Part shown: piece by piece, positions 8,390 through 13,223 of the stretch | Layout of the letters: every line of letters starts with the position of its first letter | Position numbering within the stretch: position 1 is the stretch's first letter | Assembly: GCA_016201085.1 (NCBI GenBank) | Contig: JACQDO010000265.1 | Span: 1-13,223, forward strand | Origin: Hyphomicrobiales bacterium | Lineage (GTDB): Bacteria; Pseudomonadota; Alphaproteobacteria; Rhizobiales; Xanthobacteraceae | Reading direction: 5' to 3' | DNA: 13,223 bases | Position numbers and translations under genes: made by a program | Notes under the pieces: generated by a model | Seen by the model: only the letters and a program-made list of their open reading frames with translations | The model's database searches: none | Told to the model about the DNA's origin: nothing

Positions 8390-9215
8390 TGGCGCGATCG
8401 GCCGCGAGCCGTCCCGCCGCCGCTTCGCGCGCGTAACGGGCGGTCTGCAAGACCCCGCCGAAGGAAAAATAATGCGGGCTGGCCTCGCCAATGCCAGGGT
8501 TAGCGTCCAGCGCCGCCAGAATGTCGTCCGGCCCGACATTGCCGATGAGCCCGCTGCCGGCGCCCGAGGTGAGCCCGCGCAGCGAGGCATTCACGCCGCA
8601 ACGTTTGGCGTAGCGCATGAGCGCGGTCAGACTGGTCGGACCGGCCAGGCCGACTTTCACCGGCAGCGCAATGCCGCAGGCGCGCAGGCGCTTGAGCCAA
8701 GCGACCACCGCCTCGGGTGAAAACGAGAACTGGCTGACGATATGCACGCGCAGGCCCGCCGCGCGCGCCGAAGCAATCTTCTGGTCGAGCGCCGCCTCCA
8801 TCCGGTCGGCGGCAATGCGGGCATGGCCTTCCGGGTAACCGGCGATGCCGATCTCCTCGATGCCGGCCGCGCGCAACTGGCCTTTCTGGATGACCGCCAG
8901 CGCGTCGGGGAATGCGCCGGCCGTGTCGACGTCGCCGCCGATCACCAGCAGCCGTCTGACATCGGCCTCCGCATGCAGCCGGGTCAGCAAGTCCTGTAAA
9001 TCGGCAGCCGCGGCAATGCGCCGCGCCGCGATATGCACGACCGGCTCCAGGCCGCCTTTACGCAGCAACGCCGCCCCGGCCACCAGTTCCCGCGCCGTGA
9101 GCGTCGGTACGGCGGAAAAATAGACCGAAGTGCCGCTCGGCAACACGTCGAACAGCGCGGTAATTTCGGACGCGTTCGGACGCGTGACTTCCAGCGAAAA
9201 ATCTGCCGATAACAT
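8382..9215 (-). CDS. Divergent methylenetetrahydrofolate reductase-like protein (MetF family)
   Basis: The 277-residue protein has MTHFR landmarks in the right order: an opening strand VYFSAVP (32-37), PVVHIAAR, a GGD motif (D95, equivalent to E. coli D120), AGYPEGH (H131) and VSQFSF (Q162, equivalent to E. coli Q183). MTHFR interconverts 5,10-methylene-THF and 5-methyl-THF with FAD. By motif alignment the catalytic Glu of the family's F-E-F-F-P (E28 in E. coli) is replaced: here the text is F-S-A-V-P. The protein is therefore either a variant mechanism, perhaps tuned for oxidation of 5-methyl-THF, or not a true reductase. The ATG at 9215 is preferred, with GGGAG 5 nt upstream; a GTG at 9221 is in frame but overlaps that RBS. 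The gene follows the upstream methyltransferase gene with a 2-nt gap (4-nt overlap if GTG is used). Its role in recycling the methyl-THF made by the LigM-like enzyme is inferred. Confidence 0.8.
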   Translation of the reverse strand: MLSADFSLEVTRPNASEITALFDVLPSGTSVYFSAVPTLTARELVAGAALLRKGGLEPVVHIAARRIAAAADLQDLLTRLHAEADVRRLLVIGGDVDTAGAFPDALAVIQKGQLRAAGIEEIGIAGYPEGHARIAADRMEAALDQKIASARAAGLRVHIVSQFSFSPEAVVAWLKRLRACGIALPVKVGLAGPTSLTALMRYAKRCGVNASLRGLTSGAGSGLIGNVGPDDILAALDANPGIGEASPHYFSFGGVLQTARYAREAAAGRLAADRASA

Positions 9216-9217
9216 GT

Positions 9218-10621
9218 TCACTCCCGCCGATGGGAGATCACGAAGGACTCATCGTAAAACCACAGGCCGCCGTGCTGTTGCAGCACCTCGCGTGTCGCTT
9301 CGATATAGCGGCGGTCGCTGTTCACGTCCGACAGGCGATCGTCCTCGATCTGCGCCACATAGACCGCCGCGTTCCAGGCGGCGAGCAGCGTGGAGGTACC
9401 GATCGAGGAGGAGATTTCCGACGGCAGCGTATGCATGTCGTAGCGAAACAGCGAACGCTGATCGGAATAGGTGTTGAAGTTGAGATCGCGGCCGGCCGCG
9501 CCCAACTCCTGCTTCACCGCCTTGAGCAGGTCGTGGCGGCTGTGCACGAACGGATTATCGTTTGGCCAGACCTTGTGGATGATCTCCATGCCGGGATCGT
9601 GGCCGTAGGAATGCATCGCGATCATGCGGCCGCCGGAACCAAGCGCGCGGGCGAGCGGCGCCAGCACGCGCTTGGCCTTGAACTCGAGCGAGGCGCGCGC
9701 ACGATAGGGCTGCGAGGCGATGACCAGATCGTATTCGGCGACGGTGCCGCCCGGCTTGGGCACGATCTGGTCGAGCAGGAAACGATGGTCCTGGCGGTAG
9801 ATCACCAGGATGACCGGACGCTCATAGACCGGATTGCCGCTCTTCGACGAGACGCGCGCCTTCCAGTTCTCGGCCAGGAACGGCTCCAGCGCGGTGATCT
9901 GCTGCTCGAAACTGTGGGCGGTGTTGCCCTCCATCGGCAGTTCTTTCCACACCAGACTGGCGGCGGCGCTGAGCGATTTCACCGCCAGCGACGGTGCCTC
10001 GGCATAAGCGAGATTGGTGAGCACCAGCACCGTGGAGGGATGCTCGATAAAGCGGTCCGCCATCTTGTGTAGCGTGAGGCGGATGTCCTCCAGGCTGATC
10101 TCCTTGCCGACGATGTAGAACGGCATGGTCGGGAAACGATCATGCATGGTGCGCATCACGCGCGTCAGCACGGTGCCGTCGCCGACGCCGGCGTCGAACA
10201 CGCGCACCGCCGGCGGACGCGGATGGATATTGGCGAGTTCGAGCCCGACGCGCTGCGCGGTCTCCCACTTCTCGCTGCAGGTATTCACGAACAGCAGATA
10301 TTTCTGCCGGTTGTCGAAGAAGCGGAAATTGCGCTGCGGATCGTCGCTGGCCTGGCCGGAGGCCACCGGCGGCGCCGGCGGCGTCAACACCGGCAATGCC
10401 GGCGGCGCGTCGAACATCACACGCCGACGCGCCGGCGCGGCCTCGGCGTTGCGCGTCATGAAGGCGCGGATGCGTTCCAATGTGTCGGTGGTAATACGGC
10501 CGCCATTGCGCAGGCGGCTGGCCAGCTTGCCGTCATTGACGGCGCGGCGTCCGAAGGTGGATTCGGCCAAGCCGCGTTGACGGCAGAACTCACCGATTTC
10601 CTGGAGAATTATCTCGTTCAT
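9218..10621 (-). CDS. Class I SAM-dependent methyltransferase-like protein with N-terminal HTH-like domain, function unknown
   Basis: The 467-residue protein has three parts. Residues 1-57 (EFCRQRGLAESTFGRRAVND, then KLASRLRNGGRITTDTLERI) resemble a helix-turn-helix segment often seen at the N-terminus of small alphaproteobacterial proteins. Residues 70-95 form a Pro/Ala-rich linker. From about 100 comes a Rossmann methyltransferase-like domain with motif I VFDAGVGDGT (141-150), an acidic residue after strand 2 (E174) and DLVIASQPY (298-306) at the place of motif IV. SQPY recalls the (N/D/S)PP(Y/F) motif of N-methyltransferases but is degenerate. The substrate cannot be told. The gene leads a two-gene unit with the MTHFR-like gene, and AGGAAA lies about 8 nt before its ATG. 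Coupling to a folate gene and proximity to pca/ligM suggest a role in C1 flow or in regulating it; neither is shown. Confidence 0.75.
   Translation of the reverse strand: MNEIILQEIGEFCRQRGLAESTFGRRAVNDGKLASRLRNGGRITTDTLERIRAFMTRNAEAAPARRRVMFDAPPALPVLTPPAPPVASGQASDDPQRNFRFFDNRQKYLLFVNTCSEKWETAQRVGLELANIHPRPPAVRVFDAGVGDGTVLTRVMRTMHDRFPTMPFYIVGKEISLEDIRLTLHKMADRFIEHPSTVLVLTNLAYAEAPSLAVKSLSAAASLVWKELPMEGNTAHSFEQQITALEPFLAENWKARVSSKSGNPVYERPVILVIYRQDHRFLLDQIVPKPGGTVAEYDLVIASQPYRARASLEFKAKRVLAPLARALGSGGRMIAMHSYGHDPGMEIIHKVWPNDNPFVHSRHDLLKAVKQELGAAGRDLNFNTYSDQRSLFRYDMHTLPSEISSSIGTSTLLAAWNAAVYVAQIEDDRLSDVNSDRRYIEATREVLQQHGGLWFYDESFVISHRRE
9221..9225 (-). promoter_or_regulatory. Ribosome binding site deciding the start of the MTHFR-like gene
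   Basis: GGGAG on the minus strand, inside the last codons of the upstream gene, lies 5 nt before the ATG at 9215. It would overlap the alternative GTG at 9221, which argues for the ATG. Confidence 0.6.
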
Positions 10622-10818
10622 ACTGGCGTTTCCTGTCCGGCTCTAAGGGCCGTGTACCGGATAGCGAACCAGCTCTATTCTACGCCGTCAACCACAAAAT
10701 CAGTTGTGGGAAAGTTGGGCACATCAGGTGGGCAATTACCAACCGATTAAAATCGCAATTTCATCAGAACATTGTAATTTTTAGGAAATCTTTGTTTGCT
10801 GTGGCACCCTTGAACATG
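10622..10818 (-). promoter_or_regulatory. Upstream region of the methyltransferase/MTHFR-like unit with an operator-like inverted repeat
   Basis: This intergenic DNA lies between pcaG and the methyltransferase gene. CCACAA (10692-10697) and TTGTGG (10704-10709) form a perfect inverted repeat with a 6-nt spacer, about 70-90 nt before the ATG. A TAGAAT box (-10-like, near 10684-10679) lies just downstream on the minus strand. An AT-rich stretch at 10740-10795 could hold further promoter elements. No gene is seen here. Confidence 0.4.
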
Positions 10819-10822
10819 GGCA

Positions 10823-10861
10823 AAATCCCACTATTCAGGCAAAGGGATGGGAAATAGTGGG
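10823..10861 (-). terminator. Putative terminator after pcaG
   Basis: About 50 nt past the pcaG stop, CCCACTATT and AATAGTGGG (10827-10835 and 10853-10861 on the plus strand) form a perfect 9-bp stem with a 17-nt loop. On the minus strand the hairpin is followed by ATTTTG. The loop is long and the T-run short, so efficiency is uncertain. Confidence 0.5.
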
Positions 10862-10913
10862 CATACCACCGCCCAAATTCGCGCGCAAATGCGAGGAAAG
10901 CCGCCGCGCCGGT

Positions 10914-11528
10914 CTAGATATCGAAGAAAACCGTCTCGTTTTCGCCCTGCACGCGGATATCGAAGCGGTAGACCGGAAGCTCCCCGCGCATCTCCTTGTG
11001 GGCAATGAGCGTCGCGCGGCGGTCGGCCGGCACCATCGCCAAAATGGGATCGGCGCTATTGGCCGCCTCATCGGCGAAGTAGATGCGGGTGTAGATCTGC
11101 CGCAACATGCCGCGCGAGAAGATGCAGACCACAATATGCGGCGCCTGCGGCTTGCCAGCGGGGCCGGGCACCATGCCGGGCTTGACGGTGTCGAAGCTGT
11201 AGACACCCTGCTTGTCGGTGGCGGAACGACCGAAACCGGTGAATTTCGCATTCGGCCGCGGCTTCTCGCCGCGCGCATGCGCATAACGGCCTTGGGCGTC
11301 GGCCTGCCAGATCTCGATCATGGCATCGTTGATCGGCTTGCCGTCACCGTCGAGGATGCTGCCTTCGATATGGATTTTCGTACCCGTCGCGTCCGGCGTG
11401 ATCAGGTTGGCACTGACCGTTTCCTTCGAGTCGTAATCCTTGCTCGGCTGCCAGTCGCAGCGGCTATGCGGCGCCAGGCCATAGGCGAAAAACGGGCCGA
11501 CGGTTTGAGAGGGAGTGATGTCCGACAT
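10914..11528 (-). CDS. pcaG: Protocatechuate 3,4-dioxygenase alpha subunit
   Basis: The 204-residue protein starts MSDITPSQTVGPFFAYGL and continues with EGSILDGDGKPINDAMIEIW, RSATDKQGVYSFDTVKPG, PHIVVCIFSRGMLRQIYTRI and VYRFDIRVQGE. This is the intradiol dioxygenase alpha-subunit pattern, and the length is typical. The alpha chain lacks the iron ligands, which are in PcaH, but it contributes to the active-site cavity of the (alpha-beta-Fe) enzyme that opens protocatechuate to beta-carboxy-cis,cis-muconate. Two adjacent ATGs exist (11531 and 11528). AAGGA lies 7 nt before the second and only 4 nt before the first, so 11528 is chosen. It follows pcaH on the same strand, with the gap made up of a palindromic repeat. 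Confidence 0.93.
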   Translation of the reverse strand: MSDITPSQTVGPFFAYGLAPHSRCDWQPSKDYDSKETVSANLITPDATGTKIHIEGSILDGDGKPINDAMIEIWQADAQGRYAHARGEKPRPNAKFTGFGRSATDKQGVYSFDTVKPGMVPGPAGKPQAPHIVVCIFSRGMLRQIYTRIYFADEAANSADPILAMVPADRRATLIAHKEMRGELPVYRFDIRVQGENETVFFDI

Positions 11529-11535
11529 CATATGT

Positions 11536-11540
11536 TCCTT
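11536..11540 (-). promoter_or_regulatory. pcaG ribosome binding site next to the palindromic repeat
   Basis: AAGGA on the minus strand lies 4 and 7 nt before the two possible pcaG ATGs. It falls directly after the repeat (11543-11614), so the repeat hairpin could affect access of ribosomes to pcaG. Confidence 0.6.
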
Positions 11541-11542
11541 TT

Positions 11543-11614
11543 GCGCATGATCTTGTCCGAAAACCGGTGTCCATCCCCGATCAGGTCGAGGACATGCTTT
11601 TCGAGATCATGCGC
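11543..11614. repeat. GCGCATGATC palindromic repeat filling the pcaH-pcaG gap
   Basis: Terminal inverted repeats GCGCATGATC (11543-11552) and GATCATGCGC (11605-11614) flank 52 bp that include TCCGAAAACCGG and CTTTTCGA. The arms match the unit at 12372-12420 exactly, but this copy is 72 bp instead of 49 bp and its centre differs. The pcaH stop (11616-11614) abuts its end. I recall this kind of unit as common in Rhizobiales genomes. Confidence 0.8.
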
Positions 11615-12321
11615 TAGTGTTTTTCCACATTGACGGGCGTCTGTTCGCGGCCGCGCAGCACGATGTCGAAGCGGAAGCAGAGCGCCCAGTCGGGAATGGT
11701 GTTGTCCAGATCGAAGCTCGATACCATGCGCAATCGCGCCTTCTCGTCGGTCACCGAATTGAAGATCGGATCGAACGGAAACAGCGGGTCGCCGGGGAAA
11801 TACATCTGCGTCACCAGCCGGGTCACGAACGACTGGCCAAAGACGGAGAAGTGGATGTGGTTGGGGCGCCAGGCATTGGGATGATTGCCCCAGGGATAGG
11901 CGCCGGGTTTCACGGTGACGAATCTGTAATGGCCGTTCTTGTCGGTGACGGCACGGCCGGCGCCGGTGAAGTTCGGATCGAGCGGGGCCGGATGCTGGTC
12001 GACATTGTGCACATAGCGGCCGCAGGCATTGGCCTGCCAGATTTCCACCAGCGTGTCGGCGATCGGGCGCTTGTCCTCGTCGTAGACGTGGCCGTGCACG
12101 ATAATGCGTTCGCCCAGCGGCTCGCCCTTGTGCTGCTTGGTGAGGTCGTTGTCGCCTTCCTGCACGGCGTCGTGACCGAAGGCGGGGCCTGTCAGCTCGG
12201 AGAGCGTGTGCGGCACGATGATCAATGGCTTCGACGGCGAGCGCTTGACCGTGCTTTTGTATTCCGGCGACAGATGCTTGGGATAAACGTTGAGGCTTTC
12301 CCTTGGATACATATACGTCAT
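11614..12321 (-). CDS. pcaH: Protocatechuate 3,4-dioxygenase beta subunit
   Basis: The 235-residue protein carries the four non-haem Fe(III) ligands of intradiol dioxygenases: Y103 (CGRYVHN), Y142 (YPWGN), H155 and H157 (RPNHIHF). Their spacing of 39, 13 and 2 residues equals that of Tyr408, Tyr447, His460 and His462 in the Pseudomonas enzyme, and R152 matches the conserved Arg457. It should therefore be catalytically complete and, with PcaG, convert protocatechuate plus O2 to beta-carboxy-cis,cis-muconate in the cytoplasm. The ATG at 12321 (MTYMYPRESL) has GGGAA a few bases upstream. It lies between pcaF and pcaG, each gap holding a copy of the same palindromic repeat. No LysR-type regulator (PcaQ) is in the window. 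Confidence 0.95.
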   Translation of the reverse strand: MTYMYPRESLNVYPKHLSPEYKSTVKRSPSKPLIIVPHTLSELTGPAFGHDAVQEGDNDLTKQHKGEPLGERIIVHGHVYDEDKRPIADTLVEIWQANACGRYVHNVDQHPAPLDPNFTGAGRAVTDKNGHYRFVTVKPGAYPWGNHPNAWRPNHIHFSVFGQSFVTRLVTQMYFPGDPLFPFDPIFNSVTDEKARLRMVSSFDLDNTIPDWALCFRFDIVLRGREQTPVNVEKH

Positions 12322-12371
12322 TCTAGTTTCCCTGATTTTACTTATTGTTGTCCTTGTTACTTAGCTTGCTT

Positions 12372-12420
12372 GCGCATGATCTTATCCGAAAACCGGTTCC
12401 CACTTTTCGGGATCATGCGC
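12372..12420. repeat. GCGCATGATC palindromic repeat between pcaF and pcaH
   Basis: This 49-bp unit has perfect 10-bp terminal inverted repeats (12372-12381 and 12411-12420) and a second inner pair, CCGAAAA (12387-12393) with TTTTCGG (12404-12410). The whole can fold into one long hairpin. The pcaF stop at 12425-12423 is 2 nt away. In RNA it might protect the upstream message or lower read-through into pcaHG. Confidence 0.8.
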
Positions 12421-12422
12421 TA

Positions 12423-13223
12423 TTAAACCCGTTCGATGGCAAGCGACAAGCCTTGACCGACGCCGACGCATAAAGTGGCCAACGCGCGCTTGCCGCCGCG
12501 CTCTTCTAAACCATGCGCCGCCGTCAGCACCAGCCTTGCGCCCGACATGCCGAGTGGATGACCGAGCGCGATGGCGCCGCCATGCGGGTTGACATGCTCG
12601 GCATCGTCGGAAAGCCCGAGCTGACGCAGGCAGGCCAGCGATTGCGAGGCGAAGGCCTCGTTGATCTCGATCAGATCGTAGTCGCCGATCTTGTGATCGA
12701 GGCGAGCCATCAGCTTGCGCGTCGATGGCACCGGGCCGATGCCCATGATGCGCGGCGGCACGCCTGCCGAGGCCATGCCGAGAATGCGTGCCCGCGGCGT
12801 CAGTCCATGCGCCTTCACCGCAGATTCCGAAGCCAAAATCATGGCGGCGGCGCCGTCGTTGACGCCGCTGGCGTTGCCGGCGGTGATGGTGCCGGGATTG
12901 CGCACGAACGGCTTGAGCTTGCCGAGCTGCTCGATCGTGGTATCGGGGCGCGGGTGCTCGTCTTTATCGATCTTGATGATTTCGCCCTTGCGGCCGGGGA
13001 TTTCGACCGCGACGATCTCGCGGGCGAAAAAGCCGGAAGCCATCGCCTTGCCGGCGCGCTGTTGCGAGCGCAGCGCCAAGGCGTCCTGGTCATCGCGCTT
13101 GATCTGGAATTCTTCCGCCACGTTTTCGGCCGTCTCCGGCATGGAATCGACGCCGTATTTTTCCTTCATCAGCCGGTTGACAAAACGCCAGCCGATCGTG
13201 GTGTCCTCGATCGTCGCTTGCCG
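12423..13223 (-). CDS. pcaF: Beta-ketoadipyl-CoA thiolase, C-terminal two thirds, cut by right window edge
   Basis: The reading frame is open to the window edge, so the true start is outside; 266 residues are visible of the usual roughly 400. Diagnostic text includes EDTTIGWRFVN directly before MKEKYGVDSMPETAENVAEE, ITAGNASGVNDGAAAM, INEAFASQ, HGGAIALGHPLG (catalytic His region) and CVGVGQG (second catalytic Cys). The nucleophilic Cys near residue 90 is outside. The enzyme splits 3-oxoadipyl-CoA into succinyl-CoA and acetyl-CoA, the last step of the beta-ketoadipate pathway. The DTTIGWRF text and the pcaHG neighbours favour PcaF over a general acetyl-CoA acetyltransferase. The internal Met at 13169 is not the start, because conserved sequence continues upstream of it. 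Confidence 0.92.
   Translation of the reverse strand, partial: RQATIEDTTIGWRFVNRLMKEKYGVDSMPETAENVAEEFQIKRDDQDALALRSQQRAGKAMASGFFAREIVAVEIPGRKGEIIKIDKDEHPRPDTTIEQLGKLKPFVRNPGTITAGNASGVNDGAAAMILASESAVKAHGLTPRARILGMASAGVPPRIMGIGPVPSTRKLMARLDHKIGDYDLIEINEAFASQSLACLRQLGLSDDAEHVNPHGGAIALGHPLGMSGARLVLTAAHGLEERGGKRALATLCVGVGQGLSLAIERV

Noticed and set aside
12372..12420. CRISPR repeat or mini-IS interpretation of the palindromic repeats
   Set aside because: There is no regular spacing or spacer series, no transposase and no clear target-site duplication; they are dispersed single palindromes.
12423..13169. Internal Met at 13169 as the start of the thiolase
   Set aside because: The frame stays open to the window edge and encodes the conserved DTTIGWRF block upstream of that Met.

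Overview
The window looks like chromosomal DNA of a high-GC alphaproteobacterium, most likely Hyphomicrobiales (Bradyrhizobiaceae/Xanthobacteraceae type). The reasons are the protein flavour, the pca genes, and two kinds of intergenic palindrome I associate with that group: REP-like 'GTCCCCGC-loop-GCGGGGAC' units and the 'GCGCATGATC ... GATCATGCGC' unit. No rRNA, tRNA, CRISPR, transposase or phage gene is visible.

Left half (1-6672, all on the minus strand, so transcribed right to left): a broken core-MetE-like gene (5595-6672), an intact core-MetE-like gene (4359-5468), a periplasmic LivK-type substrate-binding protein (2880-4157), two more core-MetE-like genes almost touching each other (1610-2716 and 501-1604), and the start of a MaoC-type dehydratase (1-384, running off the edge). 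Four of the five gaps contain a palindromic REP-like element. The substrate-binding-protein gene ends in a good intrinsic terminator.

Middle: a LigM-like tetrahydrofolate-dependent aromatic O-demethylase (6859-8265, plus strand) is divergent from the methyltransferase-like cluster and ends in a strong terminator. Converging on it is a two-gene minus-strand unit: a class I SAM-dependent methyltransferase of unknown substrate with a helix-turn-helix-like N-terminus (9218-10621), then a divergent methylenetetrahydrofolate reductase-like protein (8382-9215). The two are effectively translationally coupled.

Right half (10914-13223, minus strand): pcaF (cut by the right edge), pcaH and pcaG. These are the beta-ketoadipyl-CoA thiolase and the two subunits of protocatechuate 3,4-dioxygenase. 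A putative terminator follows pcaG.

How it may work together (inference): a LigM-type enzyme moves the methyl group of vanillate (or a related methoxy-aromatic) to tetrahydrofolate, giving protocatechuate and 5-methyl-THF. PcaHG opens protocatechuate by 3,4-cleavage, and PcaF finishes the beta-ketoadipate pathway. The MTHFR-like protein could re-oxidise 5-methyl-THF, and the zinc-thiol methyltransferase-like paralogues may handle the methyl group or an alkyl thiol. The substrate-binding protein may deliver an aromatic acid or related compound. The individual family assignments are firm; the integrated pathway is a hypothesis drawn from gene content and proximity.
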